Shown here piece after piece: positions 1 through 5,571 of a stretch of DNA of 5,571 nt. The notes beneath the pieces were generated by a model. It searched no databases, had not been told where the DNA came from, and saw only the letters and a list, made by a program, of their open reading frames with translations. The translations under genes were made by a program, and so were the position numbers. This stretch comes from an uncultured Clostridia bacterium (GTDB lineage: Bacteria > Bacillota > Clostridia > Christensenellales > Aristaeellaceae): assembly GCA_946534455.1 (NCBI GenBank), contig CAMNCR010000151.1:1-5571 (forward strand), in the 5' to 3' direction. Within the stretch, counting starts at the first letter, position 1. Each line of letters begins with the position of its first letter.

Positions 1-2
1 GG

Positions 3-13
3 GGAGGAAAGGA
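3..13 (+). promoter_or_regulatory. Ribosome binding site of manA
   Basis: The purine-rich stretch GGAGGAAAGG lies just before the ATG at 17. It contains a near-perfect GGAGG core plus a second AAGG, at normal spacing for a Gram-positive Shine-Dalgarno site. It supports the ATG at 17 as the manA start. Only 16 bases precede the gene, so the promoter and any upstream operon member lie outside the window. Confidence 0.7.
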
Positions 14-16
14 AAC

Positions 17-997
17 ATGGAGCAGCAGAGAAAAGCGGATGTGCTTCTGCCCATCCGGATGACACCCGCCTTCCGGGGCGGAAAGCTGACGCCCTGGGGC
101 GGAGAAAAACTGAAAACCGTCTTTGGCAAGCAGATTGAGAAAATCCCCACGGGGGAAAGCCTGGAGGTCAGCTGCATTCCCGGGCTGGAAAGCCGGGATC
201 CGGAGGGCAGGAAGCTGACGGAGCTGATCGACGCGGAGGGGGAGCGGATGGTGGGCCGCTTCGCGGGGCAGCCCTTTCCGCTGCTGCTGAAGCTGATTGA
301 CGCCCGGGAGCCGCTGAGCGTGCAGGTGCATCCGGACAACGCGTATGCCCATGCGCATGAACAGGGCAAGCTGGGCAAGACGGAGGCCTGGCTGATTCTG
401 GACGCGCCGGAGGATGGGGAGCTGGTCTACGGCATCGTGCCCGGCACCGACCTGGAGACGCTGCGGGCGGCCAGCGAGGCCGGAAGCGCGGTGGCCCCCC
501 TGCTGCGCCGGGTCAAGGTCCGGGCGGGAGATGTGTGCTATATTCCCGCGGGCTGCGTGCATGCCATCGGAGCGGGCATCACGCTCTATGAAATTCAGCA
601 GTCCTCCGACATCACCTATCGCTTCTACGACTGGGACCGGACGGATGCCCAGGGCCGCCGGCGGGAGCTGCACCTGGACAAGGCGCTTGCCGTGACGGAT
701 CTGTCCGTGGCGCTGGAGCCGCTGCGCGCGGAGGACGCGCCCGGGGTGCACCGCCTGCTGGACAGGGACTATTTTACGCTGGATCTGATCCGCACCGAGG
801 GGTGCGAGACGCTGCCTGCGCTGCGGGAATTCGGCATGCTGACGGCGCTGGAGGGCGACGTGCGTCTGGCCTGGGAGGGCGGAGACATGCCGCTGAAAAA
901 GGGAGAAACCTGTTTCCTGCCCTGCGCCTCGCCGAGGCTCCGGCTGGAGGGAACGGGACTTGCGGCGCTGTCCATGCCGGTCTGGAAGGACGCCTGA
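17..997 (+). CDS. manA: Mannose-6-phosphate isomerase, class I
   Basis: This is a cytoplasmic zinc enzyme that interconverts mannose 6-phosphate and fructose 6-phosphate. It links mannose catabolism with supply of mannose for glycans. The 326-residue protein is close in length to the short Bacillus-type ManA (about 315 residues) rather than the longer enterobacterial form. The cupin metal-site motifs are visible: QVHPD at residues 103-107 (His105), GKTE at 120-123 (Glu123), PAGCVHAI at 177-184 (His182), and EIQQSSDITYRFYDWDR from about 192, which carries the conserved active-site arginine (Arg202). Residues from about 245 to the end form the small C-terminal beta domain, more divergent but with a cupin-like GDMPLKKGETCFLP segment. 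The start is supported by a strong ribosome binding site. hflX follows after 32 bp on the same strand, suggesting co-transcription. The family call is firm. Its physiological role (mannose use versus cell-surface glycan supply) cannot be told from this window. Confidence 0.95.
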   Translation: MEQQRKADVLLPIRMTPAFRGGKLTPWGGEKLKTVFGKQIEKIPTGESLEVSCIPGLESRDPEGRKLTELIDAEGERMVGRFAGQPFPLLLKLIDAREPLSVQVHPDNAYAHAHEQGKLGKTEAWLILDAPEDGELVYGIVPGTDLETLRAASEAGSAVAPLLRRVKVRAGDVCYIPAGCVHAIGAGITLYEIQQSSDITYRFYDWDRTDAQGRRRELHLDKALAVTDLSVALEPLRAEDAPGVHRLLDRDYFTLDLIRTEGCETLPALREFGMLTALEGDVRLAWEGGDMPLKKGETCFLPCASPRLRLEGTGLAALSMPVWKDA

Positions 998-1029
998 GCG
1001 GACAGCGGGAAAGGATACACGGATCATTC

Positions 1030-2814
1030 ATGAAACACCAGGTGAACGGCAACACGGAGGGCGTGCGGGACGCGATGCTGGCCAGGCTGGACAGCCTGTA
1101 CGACGTGGTGCTGGAGATGGACGAATTTCTGCCCCGGGAGCTCATGAAGCTGCTGGCGGAATGCTCCTGCCAGCTGAACCGGGAGATCGCGATCTACCTG
1201 ACGCGGGACGGAGAAATCGTGAACGTGGCCATCGGCACGGACTGCGACGTGGAGCTGACGGACTACCGGCTGCGGCGCAACCCGAGGCGGCTGAGCCGCG
1301 TGCGCTGCGTGCACACGCATCCGGACGGAGACGGCCGGCTGAGCGATGTGGATCTGAGCGCCCTGAAGATCTTCCGGTATGACGCGATGACGGCCGTGGG
1401 CGTCCGGAACGGGGAGCCCACCTATGTCCAGTCCGCGTTTCTGGACGAGGGCGAGACCGTGCTGCTGCCGGAACCGGTGCGCTGGTATCGCCTGCCGGAG
1501 GCGGAATGGCTGGAGCAGATTCTCCGCAGCGACGCGACGGTGGGCCGGGAAGCGGCGGAAACCGTTCGCCAGGGGAAGGAGCGCGCCGTGCTGATGGGCA
1601 TCGAGAGCGAGGACTCCCTGGCGGAGCTGGCCCGGCTGGCGGAGACGGCCGGCGCGGAGGTGGTCGGCTCCTTCCTGCAGAAGCGCGGGAGACCGGACGG
1701 AGCGCTGTTCATCGGCACGGGACGGGCGGAGGAGCTGGCGAGGGACTGCCAGGCCCTGGAGGCGGATATCTGCATTCTGGATGAGGAGCTGACCGGAGTT
1801 CAGGTGCGCAACCTGGAGGACGTGCTGCGGGTCAAGGTGATTGACCGGACCATGCTGATTCTGGATATCTTTGCGCAGCGGGCCTCCAGCGCGGAGGGCA
1901 AGCTGCAGGTGGAGCTGGCTCAGCTGCAGTATCAGTCCACCCGGCTGATCGGCCAGGGGCTGGCGCTCAGCCGCCTGGCAGGCGGCATCGGCACGCGGGG
2001 ACCGGGAGAAAGCAGGCTGGAAATGAATCGCCGCCGCATCCGGGAACGGATGACGGAGCTGCGCGGAAGGCTGGAGGAAATGGAACGCCAGCGGGAAATC
2101 CGGCGCAGAAGCCGCAGGCGGAATGAGACCCCGGTGGTGGCCCTGGTGGGATACACGAACGCGGGCAAGTCCACGCTGCTCAACGCGCTGTCCGGGTCAG
2201 ATGTCTATGTGCAGGATCAGCTGTTTGCCACGCTGGATGCGGTTTCCAGGCGGATGACGACACCGGAAAACACGGAGTATCTCCTGACGGACACCGTCGG
2301 CTTTATCCGCAAGCTGCCGCATACGCTGATCAGCGCCTTTCGCTCCACGCTGGAGGAGGCTTCGATGGCGGATGTGCTGGTGATCGTGTCCGACGGGGCC
2401 AGCCCGGAGATGCAGCAGCAGCACGATACGGTGGAGGAGGTGCTCTCGGAGCTGGGCGCGACGGAGCAGACGCGGATCGAGGTCATCAACAAGTGTGACC
2501 TGACCGATCCCGCCCCAAGCTTCCCCGGCGCGGTGCTGATTTCCGCCAGAACGGGGGAGGGGCTGGACGAGCTGCGATCGAGGATCGCCGAGGCCCTGCA
2601 GGCAACGCATACGCCGGTCACCTTTCTGATTCCCTTCAGCCGCTACGGCCTGCTGGGCGAGATCCGTCCGCAGGGGCGCGTGATCCGGGAGTGCCACACG
2701 GAGGAGGGCACGGAGCTGACGATGATGATGGCGCTCGAGGACACTGAACGCCTGATCCGAAAGTACGGGGCCGGCATCGTCTGCCGGAAGGAGGAGCCGG
2801 GGGAAAAAGCATGA
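1030..2814 (+). CDS. hflX: Ribosome-associated GTPase HflX with JAMM-like N-terminal extension
   Basis: HflX is a translational GTPase-like factor that binds the 50S subunit; in E. coli it splits stalled or stress-inactivated ribosomes. The protein is 594 residues, against about 420 for E. coli HflX. Residues 1 to about 150 are an extension bearing Glu52 and the motif HTHPDGDGRLSDVD (95-108), which fits the JAMM metalloprotease pattern. The HflX N-terminal domain spans about 185-295. The coiled, Arg-rich linker, including GIGTRGPGE (319-327), spans about 296-365. The G domain follows: P-loop GYTNAGKST (374-382), switch I region DQLFATLDA (396-404), DTVGF (421-425), NKCD (487-490) and SA (505-506). 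A short C-terminal domain ends the protein. The frame is open upstream to 802, but that part lies inside manA and translates to Arg/Gly/Ala-rich nonsense, so the ATG at 1030 is preferred. Its ribosome binding site (GGGAAAGGA, ending at 1015) is weak and distant. The stop overlaps the rsmA start as ATGA. HflX identity is very secure; the role of the extension is inference. Confidence 0.95.
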   Translation: MKHQVNGNTEGVRDAMLARLDSLYDVVLEMDEFLPRELMKLLAECSCQLNREIAIYLTRDGEIVNVAIGTDCDVELTDYRLRRNPRRLSRVRCVHTHPDGDGRLSDVDLSALKIFRYDAMTAVGVRNGEPTYVQSAFLDEGETVLLPEPVRWYRLPEAEWLEQILRSDATVGREAAETVRQGKERAVLMGIESEDSLAELARLAETAGAEVVGSFLQKRGRPDGALFIGTGRAEELARDCQALEADICILDEELTGVQVRNLEDVLRVKVIDRTMLILDIFAQRASSAEGKLQVELAQLQYQSTRLIGQGLALSRLAGGIGTRGPGESRLEMNRRRIRERMTELRGRLEEMERQREIRRRSRRRNETPVVALVGYTNAGKSTLLNALSGSDVYVQDQLFATLDAVSRRMTTPENTEYLLTDTVGFIRKLPHTLISAFRSTLEEASMADVLVIVSDGASPEMQQQHDTVEEVLSELGATEQTRIEVINKCDLTDPAPSFPGAVLISARTGEGLDELRSRIAEALQATHTPVTFLIPFSRYGLLGEIRPQGRVIRECHTEEGTELTMMMALEDTERLIRKYGAGIVCRKEEPGEKA

Positions 2815-3647
2815 GCAGAACAAAGGACCGCATCCGGGAAAGCAATTTACGCTACAGACAGTCCCTGGGGCAGAATTTCATCTATGACGACGCGCTGCTG
2901 GCCTCCCTGGTGGAGGCGGCGGCGGTCACGAAGGAAGAGGATGTGCTGGAGATCGGGCCGGGCACCGGCGGACTGACGAAGCCGCTGTGCGACGCGGCGG
3001 GGCACGTGCTGTCCGTCGAGCTGGATGAAAGGCTGATCCCGCTCTTGCAGGGCTTCCTGGCGGAGAAGACGAACTTTACCGTCGTTCAGGGGGATGTCAT
3101 GAGCCTGGATCTGGCGGAGGTGACAGCCGGACTGCGCAGACCCTTCGCGGTGGTGGCCAACATTCCCTATTACATTACCACGCCGCTGATTCAGCGGCTG
3201 CTGACCGGCGGGCTGCCCATCAGCCGGCTGTGCCTGATGGTGCAGAAGGAGGTGGCGGACAAGATTCTTTCCGCGCCGGGGGAGGATGGCTGGGGCCCGC
3301 TGGCCATCCGCTGTCAGTATCAGTGCGAGCCGCGCCTGGCGATGGAGGTGCCCGCAGCCTGCTTCACTCCCGCGCCGAAGGTGGACAGCGCCTTCCTGCT
3401 GCTGCCGGTGCGGGAAACGCCTCCGGTACGCGTGACGGACGAAGCGCTGTTCTTCCGGGTGGTGAACGCGGCCTTCGCGCTGCGGCGGAAAACGATGCTC
3501 AACAATCTCTGCGCCACCTTCCGGGTGGAGCGGAGCACGGCGATGGGATGGCTGGAGGCTGCCGGGCTGGACGGACAGATCCGGGGAGAGCGCCTGAGCC
3601 TGGAGGAGCTGGCAGGGCTGAGCAATGCCATGGCGGAGAAGACATAA
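2811..3647 (+). CDS. rsmA: 16S rRNA (adenine(1518)-N6/adenine(1519)-N6)-dimethyltransferase RsmA (KsgA)
   Basis: This SAM-dependent methyltransferase dimethylates the two adjacent adenines in the loop of 16S rRNA helix 45 late in 30S assembly; its loss gives kasugamycin resistance. The protein is 278 residues, typical of the family. Visible motifs are the N-terminal LGQNF (19-23), SAM-binding motif I EIGPGTGGLT (47-56), the acidic motif II end VELDE (69-73), GDV (94-96), catalytic motif IV NIPYYIT (117-123), FTPAPKVDS (185-193) and the C-terminal helical signature AFALRRKTMLNNL (221-233). The sister Erm enzymes confer macrolide resistance, but the NIPYY motif and the C-terminal signature favour RsmA. 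The start ATG overlaps the hflX stop (ATGA), indicating translational coupling. An AAGGAGGAG purine run at 2788-2796 is rather far upstream for a strong independent site. The stop codon is embedded in the A-tract of the terminator of the convergent rubredoxin gene. Confidence 0.96.
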   Translation: MSRTKDRIRESNLRYRQSLGQNFIYDDALLASLVEAAAVTKEEDVLEIGPGTGGLTKPLCDAAGHVLSVELDERLIPLLQGFLAEKTNFTVVQGDVMSLDLAEVTAGLRRPFAVVANIPYYITTPLIQRLLTGGLPISRLCLMVQKEVADKILSAPGEDGWGPLAIRCQYQCEPRLAMEVPAACFTPAPKVDSAFLLLPVRETPPVRVTDEALFFRVVNAAFALRRKTMLNNLCATFRVERSTAMGWLEAAGLDGQIRGERLSLEELAGLSNAMAEKT

Positions 3648-3672
3648 AAAAAACCGGCTCCGTGGGAGCCGG
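3646..3672 (-). terminator. Intrinsic terminator of the rubredoxin gene (minus strand)
   Basis: A perfect 8-bp GC-rich stem (CCGGCTCC at 3654-3661, GGAGCCGG at 3665-3672) closes a 3-base loop. On the minus strand it is followed directly by eight T residues (complement of the A-run 3646-3653), the classic rho-independent layout. It lies 11 bases past the rubredoxin stop. On the plus strand the hairpin has A residues before it and no T-tract after it, so it should work efficiently only for leftward transcription. Confidence 0.9.
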
Positions 3673-3683
3673 CGCGGTGCGCA

Positions 3684-3836
3684 TCAGGCGGGGGTGAAGG
3701 CATCCTTGCCCAGGCCGCAGATGGGGCAGACCCAGTCCTCCGGGATGTCCTCCCAGGCGGTGCCGGGGGCGATGCCGCCGTCGGGATCGCCGACCGCGGG
3801 ATCATACACGTAACCACAGGGGCATTCGTACTTCAT
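3684..3836 (-). CDS. Rubredoxin with shortened first cysteine knuckle
   Basis: Rubredoxin is a small cytoplasmic one-electron carrier with a single iron bound by four cysteines. In anaerobes it commonly feeds electrons to oxygen and peroxide detoxification enzymes such as rubrerythrin or flavodiiron proteins. The 50-residue protein has the family core YVYDPAVGDPDGGIAPGT (residues 9-26), the aromatic WEDIPEDW segment (28-35) and the second knuckle CPICG (37-41). The first knuckle reads C5-P-C7-G8, i.e. C-x-C-G, whereas the usual pattern is C-x-x-C-G; the DNA reads TGC CCC TGT GGT clearly. The frame is open upstream to an ATG at 3896, but that ATG falls inside the predicted -10 element. A good ribosome binding site at 3846-3856 points to the ATG at 3836. 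The gene is monocistronic here, with its own promoter and terminator. It is convergent with rsmA and divergent from the cell-wall gene. Family identity is firm; the electron partner is unknown. Confidence 0.93.
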   Translation of the reverse strand: MKYECPCGYVYDPAVGDPDGGIAPGTAWEDIPEDWVCPICGLGKDAFTPA

Positions 3837-3845
3837 GGCGCAAAT

Positions 3846-3856
3846 CTTCCTTTCCT
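3846..3856 (-). promoter_or_regulatory. Ribosome binding site deciding the rubredoxin start
   Basis: Read on the minus strand, AGGAAAGGAAG ends 9 bases before the ATG at 3836, a normal Shine-Dalgarno spacing. It supports a 50-residue rubredoxin beginning MKYEC over the upstream in-frame ATGs at 3860 and 3896. A 50-residue product also fits the known size of the family (about 50-54 residues). Confidence 0.75.
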
Positions 3857-3891
3857 GCATTCTGGCGCGGAAACCGCGCTCTGTCCTTATC

Positions 3892-3921
3892 ATCATACAG
3901 GAAAGGCAGACAGGACGTCAA
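3892..3921 (-). promoter_or_regulatory. Probable housekeeping (sigma-70/SigA type) promoter of rubredoxin
   Basis: On the minus strand TTGACG (3921 to 3916) is followed after 18 bases by TATGAT (3897 to 3892). These differ by one base each from the TTGACA and TATAAT consensus boxes. Transcription would begin near 3884-3886, giving a leader of roughly 50 bases before the ATG at 3836 that includes the ribosome binding site. No operator-like inverted repeat was recognised over it. Confidence 0.6.
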
Positions 3922-4019
3922 GGACGGAAAGCTGCTTGATGGGAAAAAGCACTGTGAATGATCCTGAAAAAAGCAGAAAAAAATTTACCAGGACGGGCAC
4001 AAAAGCCGCTTCTGTTTCG

Positions 4020-4025
4020 TATAAA
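4020..4025 (+). promoter_or_regulatory. Possible -10 element for the cell-wall-binding protein gene
   Basis: TATAAA at 4020-4025 is a good -10 match located 42 bases before the ATG at 4068. No credible -35 box sits 16-18 bases upstream (the sequence there is about GCACAA), and no TG extension is present. The promoter could therefore depend on an activator or an alternative sigma factor, or the match could be chance in an A/T-rich stretch. Confidence 0.3.
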
Positions 4026-4053
4026 TGGATGGAAGGCGGAAAAACGCCCCGGA

Positions 4054-4061
4054 AAGAAGGA
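4054..4061 (+). promoter_or_regulatory. Ribosome binding site of the cell-wall-binding protein gene
   Basis: AAGAAGGA ends 6 bases before the ATG at 4068 and is followed by a further AAAGG. The spacing and purine content fit a Shine-Dalgarno site. Together with the signal peptide that begins exactly at this ATG, it fixes the start codon. Confidence 0.65.
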
Positions 4062-4067
4062 AAAGGT

Positions 4068-5571
4068 ATGAAACGAATTGTGATCGGATTGTTCCTGATG
4101 CTGCTGGTTCTGACCGGGCTGGCGGTGGCTGAGCCCATGCTGACGGATGGCAATACGGCGGCCTGGATCGGAGAAAATAATTATCTGCTGCTGCAGAATG
4201 AAGAAGGTCAGGTCAGGCAGCTGATGACGCCGGTGAAGGATCTGCTTTCCTTTACCGGGACGGATGTGCTCTGCCTGATGGAAAACCAGGATGTGTACGC
4301 CGTGAAGCGGGACGGCACGGGAAGCTCCCGCGTGTACCGCAACGCGACGGCGGAGCAGATCAACAGCCTTCGGGATCAGCGCTTCACCCTCACGGAGGGG
4401 ACGCTGACGGCTTCGGAAATGACGCTGAGCAACAGCGCCGTTGCGGCCGTGACCGATCATCGCTATGTCTATTATGTGATTCCGAGGGGCAGCGGATTCC
4501 GGCTGATGCAGGCGATGCTGCCGGAGGAGCTGGATAACGAGAACGGAACGGAGGTCGCGAACCTGAACGGCATTCAGGTGCCCCAGCCCCTGCACATGTC
4601 GATCAGTCCGGATTACCTGGTAATCACGGCGGCGGATCACAGCCTGATGGTCATCAGCCTGAGCACGGGGGATACCTCCCTGATGCCTGCCCAGGATGAC
4701 ACCACGGCCGCCGCGGCCCTGGTGCGCCAGAAGCTGTACCGGTATCAGGCCGCGGGAGAGGATCGCTGGACGATGACCCAGGCGGTTTCCATGCCGGAAA
4801 TGACGGGAAGCAGCGCGACGGCTGTGCCCACTGCGCAGGTGACGCCCGTGCCGACGGCCACGCCGGCCCCGACCGCCGTGCCCACCGCGACCCCGCGGGT
4901 CACGGCGGAGCCTGAACCCACCGCCGAAAGCGAGAACATCGAGAAGGGCGCCTCCGGCAGCGACGTGAGAAGCATCCAGAAGCGGCTCGACGCGCTGGGC
5001 TATCCGGTGGGCCGGATTGACGGCAGCTACGGCGACGACACGCAGCTGGCGGTCAATCTCTTCTATGATGCCATCGGGGAGAAGGAAAGGAATTACATTA
5101 CGCCGGAAATGCAGGATCGCCTTTTCAGCAAGTCCGCTCCGGCCTACGATCCCTATCTGGCCCTGGTGAAGGGCGATTCCGGCACCATGGTGCGGCAGAT
5201 GCAGCAGCGCCTGGCCTCCCTGGGCTATGATGTGGGCAAGCAGGACGGCAAATACGGCGAGAATACGATCACGGCCGTGGCAATCTTCCAGAATGTCATC
5301 GGGCTGCGGCTCTCCCAGCGGGAAACCCAGGGCGAGAAGGCGTCCCACGACCTGCTGGAGCGGCTGTACGCGGAGAACGCGCCGACCTACCGCGCCTGGA
5401 AGGCCGGGCAGGTGCCGCTGCCTCCGGCTGCGGAGCTGCGCGGGTGGTATCAGCAGGGCGACAACTGGAATTACTATAATGCCGAGGGATACCGCGCCCT
5501 GGAGTGGCAGGAGATTGACGGCAAATGGTACTTCTTCAATGATGCCGGCATCATGCTGACCGACTGGCAGG
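4068..5571 (+). CDS. Secreted cell-wall-binding protein with two peptidoglycan-binding repeats and choline-binding-like repeats (3' end beyond window)
   Basis: The frame stays open for 501 codons to the window edge, so the protein is C-terminally incomplete. Residues 1-21 form a signal peptide (MKRIVIG, a Leu/Val-rich core, cleavage probably after AVA). Residues 22 to about 244 are an exported domain I do not recognise. Repeated short beta-strand patterns such as DVYAVKRDGTGSSRVY and HSLMVISLSTGDTSLM suggest a beta-propeller-like fold. A Pro/Thr/Ala linker covers about 245-288. Two peptidoglycan_binding_1-type units follow (about 293-360 and 368-441), sharing the pattern KG-SG--V---Q-RL--LGY-VG--DG-YG--T--AV and ending in APAY/APTY. 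From 459 the sequence turns into aromatic cell-wall repeats (GWYQQGDNWNYYNAEG, then IDGKWYFFNDAGIMLTDWQ), which resemble choline-binding (CW_1) repeats. No enzyme motif is visible, so attachment to or sensing at the cell wall is the most that can be said. The gene is divergent from rubredoxin; no functional link is evident. Confidence 0.88.
   Translation, partial: MKRIVIGLFLMLLVLTGLAVAEPMLTDGNTAAWIGENNYLLLQNEEGQVRQLMTPVKDLLSFTGTDVLCLMENQDVYAVKRDGTGSSRVYRNATAEQINSLRDQRFTLTEGTLTASEMTLSNSAVAAVTDHRYVYYVIPRGSGFRLMQAMLPEELDNENGTEVANLNGIQVPQPLHMSISPDYLVITAADHSLMVISLSTGDTSLMPAQDDTTAAAALVRQKLYRYQAAGEDRWTMTQAVSMPEMTGSSATAVPTAQVTPVPTATPAPTAVPTATPRVTAEPEPTAESENIEKGASGSDVRSIQKRLDALGYPVGRIDGSYGDDTQLAVNLFYDAIGEKERNYITPEMQDRLFSKSAPAYDPYLALVKGDSGTMVRQMQQRLASLGYDVGKQDGKYGENTITAVAIFQNVIGLRLSQRETQGEKASHDLLERLYAENAPTYRAWKAGQVPLPPAAELRGWYQQGDNWNYYNAEGYRALEWQEIDGKWYFFNDAGIMLTDWQ
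4800..4931 (+). repeat. Pro/Thr/Ala-rich linker coding repeat
   Basis: This stretch encodes residues 245-288 of the secreted protein, dominated by degenerate VPTA, TPVP and TATP units. It is a flexible, probably extended linker separating the N-terminal exported domain from the wall-binding repeats. Such linkers are common in Clostridia surface proteins and may carry O-glycans. The DNA is GC-rich and imperfectly repetitive. Confidence 0.75.
4944..5390 (+). repeat. Tandem pair of peptidoglycan-binding units
   Basis: Two protein-level repeats, residues 293-360 (4944-5147) and 368-441 (5169-5390), are offset by 75 residues. Both carry VRxxQxRLxxLGY, VGxxDGxYG and a closing LFSKSAPAY or LYAENAPTY. 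The second half of each unit diverges; the usual FQ is present only in unit 2 (FQNVIG) and is FY in unit 1. The divergence indicates an old duplication. Confidence 0.8.
5442..5571 (+). repeat. Start of a choline-binding-like aromatic repeat array
   Basis: Residues 459-501 comprise two units of about 20 residues with the pattern GW-(x)n-G-W-YY-N-G followed by W-x-x-I-D-G-K-W-Y-F-F-N-D-A-G-I-M-L-T-D-W. This matches the layout of the CW_1 family, which forms a solenoid binding choline or other wall sugars and teichoic acids. The array is cut by the window end, so its full copy number is unknown. Confidence 0.75.

Larger units (their letters stand above)
3837..4067. other. Divergent intergenic region between rubredoxin and the cell-wall-binding protein
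   Basis: These 231 bp are distinctly more A/T-rich than the flanking genes, especially 3960-4030, as expected for promoter DNA. They hold the rubredoxin promoter and leader on the minus strand and the promoter region and ribosome binding site of the gene starting at 4068 on the plus strand. I see no tRNA, riboswitch fold or convincing small gene here. Confidence 0.7.

Noticed and set aside
802..1029. In-frame upstream extension of hflX inside manA
   Set aside because: The added 76 residues overlap manA in another frame and are Arg/Gly/Ala-rich without family similarity. The ATG at 1030 begins a sequence that fits the expected start of long clostridial HflX proteins.
2197..2823. Minus-strand frames of 208 and 134 codons opposite hflX
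   Set aside because: They lie within the conserved G domain of hflX on the other strand. They show no family motifs and fit the expected high-GC shadow pattern.
2811..3647. Possible Erm-type 23S rRNA methyltransferase (macrolide resistance)
   Set aside because: The NIPYY catalytic motif, the C-terminal AFALRRKTMLNNL signature and the housekeeping operon context all fit RsmA/KsgA.
3837..3896. Longer rubredoxin starting at an ATG at 3896 (70 residues)
   Set aside because: That ATG lies within the predicted -10 box. The extra residues are not rubredoxin-like, and a good ribosome binding site precedes the ATG at 3836.
3933..3951. Inverted repeat TGCTT/AAGCA in the divergent intergenic region
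   Set aside because: Five A/T-containing pairs around a nine-base loop, not positioned over the predicted -35/-10 boxes; too weak to call an operator.
4035..4048. Small hairpin GGCG-GAAAAA-CGCC just upstream of the secreted protein's ribosome binding site
   Set aside because: Only four base pairs with a six-base loop; this could arise by chance, and no conserved regulatory element is recognised.
3918..5348. Minus-strand open frame of 476 codons opposite the secreted protein gene
   Set aside because: It is codon-aligned with the real gene, so it stays open simply because that gene almost never uses TTA, CTA or TCA codons. Its product is a His/Arg/Gly-rich low-complexity sequence with no domain. 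The plus strand has a signal peptide, ribosome binding site and recognisable repeats.

Overview
The window is about 5.6 kb of GC-rich, densely coding bacterial DNA. It reads as a chromosomal segment from an anaerobic, high-GC member of the Clostridia (Firmicutes). That assignment is inferred from protein style: a Bacillus/Clostridium-type class I mannose-6-phosphate isomerase, an HflX with a long N-terminal extension, a free-standing rubredoxin, and a secreted protein with a Pro/Thr linker, peptidoglycan-binding repeats and choline-binding-like repeats. A gut or rumen lineage related to Christensenellales is possible, but the sequence alone cannot settle it. No tRNA, rRNA, CRISPR array, insertion sequence or phage gene was seen.

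Layout. Positions 17-3647 hold three plus-strand genes in a probable operon: manA (sugar phosphate isomerisation), hflX (ribosome-associated GTPase, 32 bp downstream) and rsmA/ksgA (16S rRNA dimethyltransferase, overlapping hflX by ATGA). The hflX-rsmA pair makes sense functionally because both proteins act on the ribosome. manA looks like a metabolic passenger. Converging on rsmA from the minus strand is a small rubredoxin gene (3684-3836). It has its own promoter and an intrinsic terminator whose U-tract runs into the rsmA stop codon. A 231-bp divergent intergenic region (3837-4067) separates rubredoxin from a plus-strand gene for an exported cell-wall-binding protein. That gene starts at 4068 and runs off the right edge of the window.

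Most notable points. (1) The roughly 150-residue N-terminal extension of HflX carries a complete JAMM/MPN-type metalloprotease signature: an upstream Glu followed by H-x-H-x7-S-x2-D. This suggests a fused, possibly catalytic, JAB-like domain on a ribosome-splitting GTPase. (2) The rubredoxin has a shortened first metal knuckle, C-x-C instead of C-x-x-C. (3) The secreted protein has a layered architecture with an unrecognised, possibly beta-propeller N-terminal domain. Long minus-strand open frames opposite hflX and the cell-wall gene are compositional shadows.
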